A stretch of 64,000 nt of DNA from Acinetobacter sp. XH1741 (GCF_041021895.1 NZ_CP157429.1:92899-156898); one strand, 5' to 3'; positions 51,429-61,629 are shown, counted from the first letter of the stretch. A program made the numbers and translations. Notes: generated from the letters alone by a model not told the origin.

Positions 51429-51596
51429 ATGCTCAGAACCACTGAACAGAAAAAAAAATATATTCAAGCGACACGTGCGCAAAACTATCAAGCCAGCCTA
51501 AAGCTTGAAGGCATTACAACGACAGCTCAAACAACTCAACAAAGTAAAGCTGAAATCTTGCAAAAATATAAGAAGTATTCGCAACCCGAAACTTAG
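51429..51596 (+). CDS. yhfG: YhfG-type antitoxin of Fic
   Basis: A 55-residue protein, the same length as E. coli YhfG. The FIC-inhibiting motif [S/T]xxxE[G/N] is present as SLKLEG (residues 23-28) in QNYQASLKLEGITTTAQTTQ. The Glu would block ATP gamma-phosphate binding in the Fic active site. It starts at ATG 51429 and ends 12 bases before fic. It is intact, in contrast with the antitoxin motif of the other Fic module at 34821. Confidence 0.8.
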   Translation: MLRTTEQKKKYIQATRAQNYQASLKLEGITTTAQTTQQSKAEILQKYKKYSQPET

Positions 51597-51608
51597 TCAG
51601 GTGCATGT

Positions 51609-52205
51609 ATGGATAAATATGGGGAAATGGGTGACAGCCTGTATTGTTACCCTGGCACAAATATCCTAAAGAACAAACTCAATATTCATGATGAACAAAT
51701 TTTAGAACAAGCTGAACTAGAACTGTCTGGATTGGCAAGTAACTTAATTGAATATGCTGAACCACCTTACGACTTACAATACTTAAAATCAATTCATGCG
51801 CAGCTCTTTGGCGACTTATACGACTGGGCAGGAAAGTTAAGACAAATCGATATTTCCAAAGGTGACACCCGTTTTTGTAATTTTTCCCGTATTGAAATTG
51901 AAACCAATAAACTACTCAAAACGCTTCAAGAAAAAAAATACTTTCAAGGCTTAGCACCACAACAACTGATTCCTCAACTTGCCGACTTGTATTGTGAGCT
52001 TAATGTCATACACCCATTCCGTGAAGGTAATGGACGTACACAACGGATTTTCTTTGAGCATCTGATTGCTCATTGTGGTTATGGTATTGATTGGTCTCGC
52101 ATTGACTCTCAACAACAATGGATTCAAGCCAATATTGAAGGTTTTTATGGTAATTTAAATCCATTAATTAAGATTTTTGAAATATGCTTTATTCAAAATA
52201 CCTAA
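51609..52205 (+). CDS. fic: Fic toxin (AMP-transferase fold)
   Basis: A 198-residue class I Fic protein, the length of E. coli Fic. The catalytic loop is canonical: HPFREGNGRTQR at residues 135-146. The substrate-binding flap lies around KLRQIDISKGDTRFCNFSRI. Fic proteins transfer AMP to hydroxyl side chains of targets such as topoisomerase subunits; the target here is unknown. It forms a type II-like toxin-antitoxin pair with the preceding yhfG and probably helps keep the plasmid. Confidence 0.88.
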   Translation: MDKYGEMGDSLYCYPGTNILKNKLNIHDEQILEQAELELSGLASNLIEYAEPPYDLQYLKSIHAQLFGDLYDWAGKLRQIDISKGDTRFCNFSRIEIETNKLLKTLQEKKYFQGLAPQQLIPQLADLYCELNVIHPFREGNGRTQRIFFEHLIAHCGYGIDWSRIDSQQQWIQANIEGFYGNLNPLIKIFEICFIQNT

Positions 52206-52232
52206 AATTTAAGTAGTCGAAGCCCACAATCC

Positions 52233-52426
52233 TTAATGAGCCATCATCTTTGCTTCAATCCACTGATTAATTTCCCAAATAAACCAACAAACACGATTCT
52301 TAGAAATCTTAATACTCTTCGGGTAATTTAGGATCGTAATATTCAGATTACTTATCCAGAATTGAATAGATCGTTAACTTAGATAGACTTTTAAGCAATG
52401 TAACTTGCCGCATGTTTATCAACATA
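52233..52426 (-). pseudogene. AlpA-family regulator remnant
   Basis: From ATG at 52426: MLINMRQVTLLKSLSKLTIY, then SILDK, TAA, then SEYYDPKLPE, a 1-base shift, and SIKISKNRVCWFIWEINQWI to a stop at 52233. This is the AlpA/excisionase-like pattern (LSKxTIY...FPKSIKI...W...VxxW). A nonsense codon and a frameshift make it inactive. AlpA proteins control excision of prophage-like elements. Confidence 0.65.
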
Positions 52427-53050
52427 TGTCTCAAAAAAGTCTGCCCATACATAGATTTATGGCGTTTAGTGCTTAAATTTCAGATTAATCTTCGTCTGAT
52501 GACCTGAATGGATGTTACAGATTACATGCAGGTGAATTACTCTGTGGCTGTATCATGGCTTTTGTGCAATCCAATCCATTTGATCCGAATGTTCTCTTTT
52601 GCAATAAAGCAGCCTCTTCTGCTTTTCCTGAACCAACGAACTATGTCATTGATTTGATTCAACCGACAACAGTGATGCTGAATCAAATCTCCAAAGAAGG
52701 GATTAAATGCAAGAAATGTGGTAAGAAAAAGATAGGGGATGGAAGTTATTATCCGTCTAATTGGAACCAGCCCATGAGTCGAGATCAGTTGAGTAAGAAT
52801 CATTTTAAATGAATAAGAGAAGGATGGCTTACCTCACTTCTCCGAATAACAATGCTATGCTTTTCAACCAAGGTTATAAATTGGCAACTACATTTCATTC
52901 TTCTTCATGCTGGTCCTATAGCCTGTAGACAATTACTACATCATTTGCATTCAATGCTCAATACAGCCTGTCAGCAGAACCGCAGCGATACTTTTTTTCG
53001 TGCATACATGTAGTGTTTAAATCCATTCATTTTTCAATGATCCTCTGCCG
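52427..53050. other. Largely non-coding stretch with one doubtful frame
   Basis: A frame at 52555-52812 (85 residues, MAFVQSNPFDPNVLFCNKAA, with CKKC near its end) is open, but has no clear ribosome site and matches no family I know. Another frame reads across it on the other strand. I see no further gene here. Confidence 0.3.
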
Positions 53051-53277
53051 TTTATCACATTTATGGTCGATCTTTAACCTTGTGAAAAATGCACATACCG
53101 ATCCCTTCAAACTGTCAAATTTATGTATGCATGACATTTAAAGAAAATTATCTGATCAATTTTTTTAGGTAAAATTCATCAAGAAAAAGTTATTATTATT
53201 CATAACATCACCAATAACCACATAAAAACAATAATTTAATAAATTATTCTTCCAATTTTTTTATATTTAGTGTTATT
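53051..53277. repeat. Diverged direct repeat R1 flanking hipBA
   Basis: It aligns with R2 at 55656-55875. Shared blocks include ATGGTCGATCTT, AAACTGT, AAAAACAATAA, AAATTATTCTTCCA and TTTTTATATTTAGTGTTAT. Similarity is clear but imperfect, so the duplication is old. Confidence 0.7.
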
Positions 53278-53636
53278 ACCTCTAAATCCATGTTTACCAC
53301 CTTCTATTACATAAGTAATTTAGAAGTATCCACGATATAAATTGCTTGCCCTCACACCTCTCCCCTCTCACGCCCAAAAAATTTATACTGAAAGGCAGAT
53401 TAAGCCCGTTCGAGTTACATATAGCCGCATGCTATATTGAAAGCATTAAGAAAATATCCTCAATATTTATAGGATTTTTAAAGTATGAACTAATTTTCGA
53501 AGAACCCTTTCTAAGTAATGTGACCTATTAGGAAAAATGAAAATACTGAAATCTCCGTATCAACAATCAGTCAAAGTACATCCTGATGATTTTCTGTAAC
53601 CGATACCCAAGGACTATACCTACCCTTCTGATGTGC
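53278..53636. other. Intergenic region between R1 and a solo IS5 end
   Basis: A 61-residue open frame at 53346-53531 has no supporting features. Nothing else is recognisable. Confidence 0.3.
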
Positions 53637-53650
53637 TGTGCAACAAAGCC
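53637..53650. repeat. Solo IS5-type terminal repeat
   Basis: TGTGCAACAAAGCC matches the outer 14 bases of the IS5 (IS903 group) right end, without any transposase gene beside it. Confidence 0.6.
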
Positions 53651-53663
53651 CTCCTTAGCCACA

Positions 53664-53675
53664 CTATAGCTATAG
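53664..53675. promoter_or_regulatory. Palindrome upstream of hipB
   Basis: CTATAGCTATAG is a perfect 12-bp palindrome 56 bp before the hipB start. It is a candidate HipB operator by position. Confidence 0.4.
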
Positions 53676-53731
53676 ATTAATTCCATTATTTTGTGATTTA
53701 ATTAAATTATTCATTCTTAAGACCCAATTTA

Positions 53732-54037
53732 ATGGATTTATATTTCACTAAACCAGAAGAAGTTGTGACTCTTTTAGGTGAGCGTTTACGTAAGCAACGA
53801 CTCTTTCTGGAGATGTCTCAAGCTGAGGTAGCAGCACGCGCTGGTGTCGGCGTGAATACAGTTTCGAATCTTGAAGCGGGACGAAATGTATCTGTTGAAA
53901 ATTTAGTCCGTATTGCAATGGTCTTGGGTCGATTAAACGAACTTCAGGAACTATTTAAACCTCAGCTTAACAGTGTGAATGACATTCTTCGCTATGAGAG
54001 TCAAAGTAAGCGCCACCGTATTAAGAGGAAGGGATAA
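53732..54037 (+). CDS. hipB: HipB-type antitoxin
   Basis: A 101-residue XRE antitoxin. The helix-turn-helix is EMSQAEVAARAGVGVNTVSN, followed by LEAGRNVSVENLVRIAMVLG. The tail is basic. Its TAA overlaps the hipA ATG by one base (TAATG), so translation is coupled. HipB binds and inhibits HipA and represses the operon. A 12-bp palindrome lies upstream. Confidence 0.85.
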   Translation: MDLYFTKPEEVVTLLGERLRKQRLFLEMSQAEVAARAGVGVNTVSNLEAGRNVSVENLVRIAMVLGRLNELQELFKPQLNSVNDILRYESQSKRHRIKRKG

Positions 54038-55302
54038 TGCTCAATAGACTTAATGTTTATTACAACGGTTGGGGCGAATCATGGTTATGGGGAACGCTGA
54101 TTAGTTCAACAGCCACGACAGGTAGACCCACCATTGCTTTTGAATATAGTCCAGAAGCAATACAGCAAGGTGTTGAGCTCTCTTCTTACTTGCTGCCTTT
54201 AAAAGGTCTACCATTCAGACAAGGTTTTCCTACTCATCAAATGGGACTCCCAGGTCCAGTCTATGACGCTTTACCAGATGGTTGGGGCATGATGTTGATG
54301 GATCGATATTTCAAAAAAATTGGCTTAAATTCAGCACGAATTGGACCTTTGGAGCGTCTGACCTATATTAGTAGTCACGCAATGGGTGCCCTCTCCTTTG
54401 AACCTTGTGTTGCTGACATGCAAACCTCAGAAAATATCCCTTTACAACAACTGGCCCAGGAAGTTCAAGAAGTACTCAAAGGTGAAGGTGGTGAATTTCT
54501 ACAGCATTTATTGGTCATGGGTGGCTCCCCTCAAGGTGCCAGACCAAAAGCGTTGGTTTACCGAGATCCTGTCAATTTAGAGTTTTCGACTCAAGATTCT
54601 GATCAACATGAAGCCTGGCTGATTAAGTTTCCTGCTCAGCAAGAGCATCCTGAAGTCTGCGCCATTGAAGCCGTCTATGCAGAATGTTTGCGACTTTGTG
54701 CAATTGAGACTCCAGATACCCATTTCTTTAATTTGCCCAATGGTTTAACGGCTTTTGCTTCTAAACGATTCGATCGTCAAAATGGTATGCGGATTCCAAT
54801 GCAGAGTTTGGCTGCATATACAGGAGCAGACTATAAAGTTCCAGGTAGCCTAGACTATCGCAATTTTCTCCGGGCAACCTTGATGTGTACGCAAGATGTA
54901 CGAGAAAGATTGCATGCTTTTAAACGTGCTGTGTTTAATGTGCTTTTCAATAATCGGGATGACCATACTAAGAACTTTTCATTTCTCATGGAGAAAAATG
55001 GTCAATGGAAATTGGCTCCAGCCTATGATGTGACCTTCTGCGAGGGTCCAGGTGGTTATCATCAAATGGACATTATGGGAGAAGCGCTCAATATTTCCCG
55101 AAATGACATACATAAACTCGGTACTTCAGAAGCTAATCTGACTACTCTAGAAGTCGATGAGATCATCTTGACCATGCGTGAAATTGCACTTCAATTTAGT
55201 CAAATTGCGCAGCGCCTGTATCCCCATCAAATTCGAGAATCTACCCTACAGATGATTCAATCACGGATTCAACAGAATATTGATTTTTTAACTGAAACCT
55301 AA
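54037..55302 (+). CDS. hipA: HipA-type serine/threonine kinase toxin
   Basis: A 421-residue HipA kinase, full length. The phosphate loop region reads MGGSPQGARPKALV; the ATP-site Lys is in EAWLIKFPAQ; a HipA-specific strand is LTAFASKRFDR. The catalytic loop is FNVLFNNRDDHTKNFSFLM (about residue 305) and the metal-binding Asp is in WKLAPAYDVTF. In E. coli HipA phosphorylates glutamyl-tRNA synthetase and induces dormancy; the target here may differ. The module is bracketed by old direct repeats and solo IS5 ends. Confidence 0.9.
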   Translation: MLNRLNVYYNGWGESWLWGTLISSTATTGRPTIAFEYSPEAIQQGVELSSYLLPLKGLPFRQGFPTHQMGLPGPVYDALPDGWGMMLMDRYFKKIGLNSARIGPLERLTYISSHAMGALSFEPCVADMQTSENIPLQQLAQEVQEVLKGEGGEFLQHLLVMGGSPQGARPKALVYRDPVNLEFSTQDSDQHEAWLIKFPAQQEHPEVCAIEAVYAECLRLCAIETPDTHFFNLPNGLTAFASKRFDRQNGMRIPMQSLAAYTGADYKVPGSLDYRNFLRATLMCTQDVRERLHAFKRAVFNVLFNNRDDHTKNFSFLMEKNGQWKLAPAYDVTFCEGPGGYHQMDIMGEALNISRNDIHKLGTSEANLTTLEVDEIILTMREIALQFSQIAQRLYPHQIRESTLQMIQSRIQQNIDFLTET

Positions 55303-55655
55303 GCGTAAATATAAACTAAGCGCCAACCATCAACTGCAAATAGACTTTGATATAGTTAGTCGCTACATAATCTGTAGAACCTGTGAATTAGCTCTCTTTA
55401 TAATCACGAATATTAGATGGATCACCGCCAAGATATATTCTGCAAACGTGAAATCACTACATCCAGATCGAAAATCACTAAGAAAAAACTGTCACCAAAA
55501 AAAGGTCTGCACTATGGATAGATGCAGACCAAACTCTGGATAACTACCAGCACGAGAAATATGTCGCAATTTTGCATAGACATGAATTTGATAAAATCAG
55601 CCCAGAAAGCCAGAAATTCATAAAAACTATTTCATCAATCCCCTATAACTTAATC
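55303..55655. other. Intergenic region after hipA
   Basis: No gene or clear structural element recognised. Confidence 0.3.
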
Positions 55656-55875
55656 ACGTTCATGGTCGATCTTAAATCTTGTGAAAAGTACTCATGCTGA
55701 CCTAGCCAAACTGTAAAACTCATGTATTCATAGCCTTTAAATGAATCTTTCAATCGGTATATTTAAGGTAAAAACTAGTAATCAGAAGTTATTATCACCC
55801 CCATATAAAACAAGGATCAACTTAAAAACAATAACTTAGTAAATTATTCTTCCATTTTTTTATATTTAGTGTTAT
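55656..55875. repeat. Diverged direct repeat R2 flanking hipBA
   Basis: The partner of R1 (53051-53277), in the same orientation. Both copies end TTATATTTAGTGTTAT, after which they diverge completely. Confidence 0.7.
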
Positions 55876-56002
55876 CTCATTCACTTGGCTCTGAAAGTTT
55901 CTCGCACTGAGTTTATATGCGGACCAATTCGTTGTACGGTAGATTTTAGTTGCTGGCTTCTTCATTCGGAAATTATATTGCTGAATCAGACCTTACAAAC
56001 AG

Positions 56003-56019
56003 CTTTGTGCAACAAAGCC
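56003..56019. repeat. Second solo IS5-type terminal repeat
   Basis: CTTTGTGCAACAAAGCC carries the full 16-base end shared by the IS5 copies, with no element attached. It lies 64 bases before the tandem array. Confidence 0.65.
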
Positions 56020-56082
56020 GTCTTTAAGTACTTTTTTTAAAGGAAAAATCATCGACTTAAATCTATATTTCCAACAGTGCCA

Positions 56083-59000
56083 CTTTTATCGCTTTAGCAC
56101 CTCAACTCATTTAAGTGGCGTAACTTACATAACTTATGCATCCCATTTAAGTGACCTCAGTTATAGTATTCCGTGTCAGGAATTTGTCCACTTATTCCAA
56201 TGATGATGAGAACTGCAGCATTGACTTAGATCGCCAGTGCTCAGTACTGGCCATCATGTAGCTTTTATCGCTTTAGCGCCTTAACTTATTTAAGTGGCGT
56301 AACTTACACAACTTATGCATCCTATTTAGGTGACCTCAGTTATAGTATTCCGTGTCAGGAATCTGTCTACTTATCAGCGTCCGCGGAACTGCAGGATTTC
56401 TGCTTTGTTGTTCGCAACGAGGGCTAATTCTGGAGTTCCGTATAAGGCATAATCAATAACGACATCTCGACTGATAATCAGTGCAGTAACTTTAGCCAAT
56501 CTCGCTGCAATTTCCATGTCAGGAATTTGTCCACTTATTCCAATGATGATGAGAACTGCAGCATTGACTTAGATCGCCAGTGCTCAGTACTGACCATCAT
56601 GTAGCTTTTATCGCTTTAGCGCCTTAACTTATTTAAGTGGCGTAACTTACACAACTTACGCATCCTATTTAAGTGATGTAAGTTATAGTATTCCGTGTCA
56701 GGAATCTGTCTACTTATCAGCGTCCGCGGAACTGCAGGATTTCTGGCTTTGTTGTTCGCAACGAGGGCTAATTCTGGAGTTCCGTATAAGGCATAATCAA
56801 TAACGACATCTCGACTGATAATCAGTGCAGTAACTTTAGCCAATCTCGCTGCAATTTCCATGTCAGGAATTTGTCCACTTATTCCAATGATGATGAGAAC
56901 TGCAGCATTGACTTAGATCGCCAGTGCTCAGTACTGGCCATCATGTAGCTTTTATCGCTTTAGCGCCTTAACTTATTTAAGTGGCGTAACTTGCATAACT
57001 TATGCATCCTATTTAAGTGATGTAAGTTATAGTATTCCGTGTCAGGAATCTGTCTACTTATCAGCGTCCGCGGAACTGCAGGATTTCTGGCTTTGTTGTT
57101 CGCAACGAGGGCTAATTCTGGAGTTCCGTATAAGGCATAATCAATAACGACATCTCGGCTGATAATCAGCGCAGTAACTTTAGCCAATCTCGCTGCAATT
57201 TCCATGTCAGGAATTTGTCCACTTATTCCAATGATGATGAGAACTGCAGCATTGACTTAGATCGCCAGTGCTCAGTACTGGCCATCATGTAGCTTTTATC
57301 GCTTTAGCGCCTTAACTTATTTAAGTGGCGTAACTTACACAACTTATGCATCCTATTTAGGTGACCTCAGTTATAGTATTCCGTGTCAGGAATCTGTCTA
57401 CTTATCAGCGTCCGCGGAACTGCAGGATTTCTGCTTTGTTGTTCGCAACGAGGGCTAATTCTGGAGTTCCGTATAAGGCATAATCAATAACGACATCTCG
57501 ACTGATAATCAGTGCAGTAACTTTAGCCAATCTCGCTGCAATTTCCATGTCAGGAATTTGTCCACTTATTCCAATGATGATGAGAACTGCAGCATTGACT
57601 TAGATCGCCAGTGCTCAGTACTGACCATCATGTAGCTTTTATCGCTTTAGCGCCTTAACTTATTTAAGTGGCGTAACTTACACAACTTACGCATCCTATT
57701 TAAGTGATGTAAGTTATAGTATTCCGTGTCAGGAATCTGTCTACTTATCAGCGTCCGCGGAACTGCAGGATTTCTGGCTTTGTTGTTCGCAACGAGGGCT
57801 AATTCTGGAGTTCCGTATAAGGCATAATCAATAACGACATCTCGACTGATAATCAGTGCAGTAACTTTAGCCAATCTCGCTGCAATTTCCATGTCAGGAA
57901 TTTGTCCACTTATTCCAATGATGATGAGAACTGCAGCATTGACTTAGATCGCCAGTGCTCAGTACTGGCTATCATGTAGCTTTTATCGCTTTAGCGCCTT
58001 AACTTATTTAAGTGGCGTAACTTGCATAACTTATGCATCCTATTTAGGTGACCTCAGTTATAGTATTCCGTGTCAGGAATCTGTCCACTTATTCCAATGA
58101 TGATGAGAACTGCAGCATTGACTTAGATCGCCAGTGCTCAGTACTGGCCATCATGTAGCTTTTATCGCTTTAGCGCCTTAACTTATTTAAGTGGCGTAAC
58201 TTGCATAACTTATGCATCCTATTTAAGTGATGTAAGTTATAGTATTCCGTGTCAGGAATCTGTCTACTTATCAGCGTCCGCGGAACTGCAGGATTTCTGG
58301 CTTTGTTGTTCGCAACGAGGGCTAATTCTGGAGTTCCGTATAAGGCATAATCAATAACGACATCTCGGCTGATAATCAGCGCAGTAACTTTAGCCAATCT
58401 CGCTGCAATTTCCATGTCAGGAATTTGTCCACTTATTCCAATGATGATGAGAACTGCAGCATTGACTTAGATCGCCAGTGCTCAGTACTGGCCATCATGT
58501 AGCTTTTATCGCTTTAGCGCCTTAACTTATTTAAGTGGCGTAACTTACACAACTTATGCATCCTATTTAGGTGACCTCAGTTATAGTATTCCGTGTCAGG
58601 AATCTGTCTACTTATCAGCGTCCGCGGAACTGCAGGATTTCTGCTTTGTTGTTCGCAACGAGGGCTAATTCTGGAGTTCCGTATAAGGCATAATCAATAA
58701 CGACATCTCGACTGATAATCAGTGCAGTAACTTTAGCCAATCTCGCTGCAATTTCCATGTCAGGAATTTGTCCACTTATTCCAATGATGATGAGAACTGC
58801 AGCATTGACTTAGATCGCCAGTGCTCAGTACTGACCATCATGTAGCTTTTATCGCTTTAGCGCCTTAACTTATTTAAGTGGCGTAACTTACACAACTTAC
58901 GCATCCTATTTAAGTGATGTAAGTTATAGTATTCCGTGTCAGGAATCTGTCTACTTATCAGCGTCCGCGGAACTGCAGGATTTCTGGCTTTGTTGTTCGC

Positions 59001-60537
59001 AACGAGGGCTAATTCTGGAGTTCCGTATAAGGCATAATCAATAACGACATCTCGACTGATAATCAGTGCAGTAACTTTAGCCAATCTCGCTGCAATTTCC
59101 ATGTCAGGAATTTGTCCACTTATTCCAATGATGATGAGAACTGCAGCATTGACTTAGATCGCCAGTGCTCAGTACTGGCTATCATGTAGCTTTTATCGCT
59201 TTAGCGCCTTAACTTATTTAAGTGGCGTAACTTGCATAACTTATGCATCCTATTTAGGTGACCTCAGTTATAGTATTCCGTGTCAGGAATCTGTCCACTT
59301 ATTCCAATGATGATGAGAACTGCAGCATTGACTTAGATCGCCAGTGCTCAGTACTGGCCATCATGTAGCTTTTATCGCTTTAGCGCCTTAACTTATTTAA
59401 GTGGCGTAACTTGCATAACTTATGCATCCTATTTAAGTGATGTAAGTTATAGTATTCCGTGTCAGGAATCTGTCTACTTATCAGCGTCCGCGGAACTGCA
59501 GGATTTCTGGCTTTGTTGTTCGCAACGAGGGCTAATTCTGGAGTTCCGTATAAGGCATAATCAATAACGACATCTCGGCTGATAATCAGCGCAGTAACTT
59601 TAGCCAATCTCGCTGCAATTTCCATGTCAGGAATTTGTCCACTTATTCCAATGATGATGAGAACTGCAGCATTGACTTAGATCGCCAGTGCTCAGTACTG
59701 GCCATCATGTAGCTTTTATCGCTTTAGCGCCTTAACTTATTTAAGTGGCGTAACTTACACAACTTATGCATCCTATTTAGGTGACCTCAGTTATAGTATT
59801 CCGTGTCAGGAATCTGTCTACTTATCAGCGTCCGCGGAACTGCAGGATTTCTGCTTTGTTGTTCGCAACGAGGGCTAATTCTGGAGTTCCGTATAAGGCA
59901 TAATCAATAACGACATCTCGACTGATAATCAGTGCAGTAACTTTAGCCAATCTCGCTGCAATTTCCATGTCAGGAATTTGTCCACTTATTCCAATGATGA
60001 TGAGAACTGCAGCATTGACTTAGATCGCCAGTGCTCAGTACTGACCATCATGTAGCTTTTATCGCTTTAGCGCCTTAACTTATTTAAGTGGCGTAACTTA
60101 CACAACTTACGCATCCTATTTAAGTGATGTAAGTTATAGTATTCCGTGTCAGGAATCTGTCTACTTATCAGCGTCCGCGGAACTGCAGGATTTCTGGCTT
60201 TGTTGTTCGCAACGAGGGCTAATTCTGGAGTTCCGTATAAGGCATAATCAATAACGACATCTCGACTGATAATCAGTGCAGTAACTTTAGCCAATCTCGC
60301 TGCAATTTCCATGTCAGGAATTTGTCCACTTATTCCAATGATGATGAGAACTGCAGCATTGACTTAGATCGCCAGTGCTCAGTACTGGCTATCATGTAGC
60401 TTTTATCGCTTTAGCGCCTTAACTTATTTAAGTGGCGTAACTTGCATAACTTATGCATCCTATTTAGGTGACCTCAGTTATAGTATTCCGTGTCAGGAAT
60501 CTGTCCACTTATTCCAATGATGATGAGAACTGCAGCA
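56083..60537. repeat. Higher-order tandem repeat array (15 monomers, 1210-bp superunit)
   Basis: Monomers start with CTTTTATCGCTTTAGC at 56083, 56262, 56605, 56949, 57293, 57636, 57980, 58159, 58503, 58846, 59190, 59369, 59713, 60056 and 60400. Lengths are 179, 343 or 344 bases. From 56949 the order 344-343-344-179 repeats with an exact 1210-base period; units at 56949, 58159 and 59369 look identical. The 343 type lacks one G in TTTCTGGCTTTG; the 179 type lacks about 165 internal bases. Each monomer contains GTAACTTRCRYAACTTAYGC, which matches the motif at the parA start. The 344 types hold an 81-residue open frame on the minus strand (seven in all, starting MEIAARLAKVTALIISRDVV) that I treat as part of the repeat. 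The last monomer is cut at 60537. Confidence 0.95.
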
Positions 60538-60574
60538 ATAAATTATAAAGGCAGGATAGGTGGTTACTTAACCA

Positions 60575-60596
60575 GCATAAGTTATGTAACTTATGC
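60575..60596. promoter_or_regulatory. Palindrome related to the array motif
   Basis: GCATAAGTTA and TAACTTATGC, exact complements, flank TG. The right half equals the core of the array motif. It lies between the array and the 3' end of repB. Confidence 0.65.
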
Positions 60597-60690
60597 TAAT
60601 TCATATTAAAATCACATGAAAGCAATCTTAATTAAAAACTTAGTATGAAAGGGCGTGGTCTTTTGTTTAAAGTGACAATTAACTAAAGGG

Positions 60691-61629
60691 TTACTTCTTG
60701 TATTTAGGAGCATAACCAACTTCTAACAAATAAGAAAAATACTTTCTAACATTATCGCTATCAAGAAGATCACTTGATATCCTTTCCTGAAAGTCTTCTA
60801 GAGTCTCTCCACGATGTGCGAAATCATTACCAAATTTTGGATAGTTAGTAATATCACATAGCTTTTTAGCAAAGAATATACATTGCTTAGCTGTCAATTT
60901 ATAAGTTGGCTCTAAAGGAGCACTTGTACTCGTTTTATTTTGTTCTTTTTCTTCAAACATGAAATGTAATTCTGAAATATTTCTTCCCTCCTTTTTTTGT
61001 ATATAAGAAACAGTAATATCCGTAAATTTGTTAATTTGATTTAAAGCTACGGTAAGAACCCTTTTTTTAAAGTCTCCCATCTTTTTATATTCATCTTCTA
61101 TCAATCCGAGTTTTGATCTAAGCTCATCTATAGAAATATATAACTTACCAGTTGATCTCCAACGTATGAGTAACTCATACAGGCGAATAGCATAAATGCT
61201 TGTAAGTGGTGAGATTTGTTTAAGTTCATATCTTGTGAACTTTTCTTCAAGTTTTACAAATAAGGGGATAATATCTGGTGCAAAAATTAGTTGGACGCAT
61301 CCCTCTTCCTTAACATAACCAACTTTTGAAACCCACCTACTTTTGTATATTCCTATTTTTCCAGTTATAGGATCTACTGCTTTATAATTCAAATGCCGTT
61401 CAAAAAGATTATCACATGCAGATTGTAACGCTTCATAAGATGCTTGACGTCCTAAATTAAACTGTTTCATGTATTCAGAAGCATGAATCGTAAGTATAGT
61501 ATCAGAAGTAAGTTCTTTCTCAATTTCTCGAGCAGCAATGATCGCAATTAATATTAGCCTTTGCTCAGATAGATTTAGTGAATACGATGCTTCAACCAAA
61601 TTATTATCTTTATATACTATGTTACTCAT
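60691..61629 (-). CDS. repB: Plasmid replication initiator RepB (Rep_3 superfamily)
   Basis: A 312-residue initiator when started at ATG 61629 (MSNIVYKDNNLVEASYSLNL); the frame continues to a TTG at 61674 but that is unlikely. The first winged helix includes SLNLSEQRLILIAIIAAREI, and the second YELKQISPLTSIYAIRLYEL, then LLIRWRSTGKLYISIDELRS and LGLIEDEYKKMGDFKKRVL. Rep_3 proteins bind iterons as monomers to open the origin and as dimers to repress their own gene. Six iterons lie directly upstream. Length and layout fit Acinetobacter RepB proteins. Confidence 0.93.
   Translation of the reverse strand: MSNIVYKDNNLVEASYSLNLSEQRLILIAIIAAREIEKELTSDTILTIHASEYMKQFNLGRQASYEALQSACDNLFERHLNYKAVDPITGKIGIYKSRWVSKVGYVKEEGCVQLIFAPDIIPLFVKLEEKFTRYELKQISPLTSIYAIRLYELLIRWRSTGKLYISIDELRSKLGLIEDEYKKMGDFKKRVLTVALNQINKFTDITVSYIQKKEGRNISELHFMFEEKEQNKTSTSAPLEPTYKLTAKQCIFFAKKLCDITNYPKFGNDFAHRGETLEDFQERISSDLLDSDNVRKYFSYLLEVGYAPKYKK

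Noticed and set aside
52537..52812. Real gene in the 52.5-52.8 kb region
   Set aside because: Open frames on both strands overlap, neither has a ribosome site or known family; kept only as a doubtful frame.
57471..57500. XerC/XerD (pdif) site within each monomer
   Set aside because: GTTCCGTATAA resembles a XerC half-site, but the second half does not match TTATGTTAAAT.
56616..60312. Seven genes encoding the same 81-residue protein
   Set aside because: The frame depends on one extra G present only in the 344-base monomers, and its C-terminal part is read through repeat sequence; I treat it as a by-product of the array.
56083..60537. CRISPR array
   Set aside because: Repeats are 179-344 bases and contiguous, with no unique spacers; no cas genes are seen.
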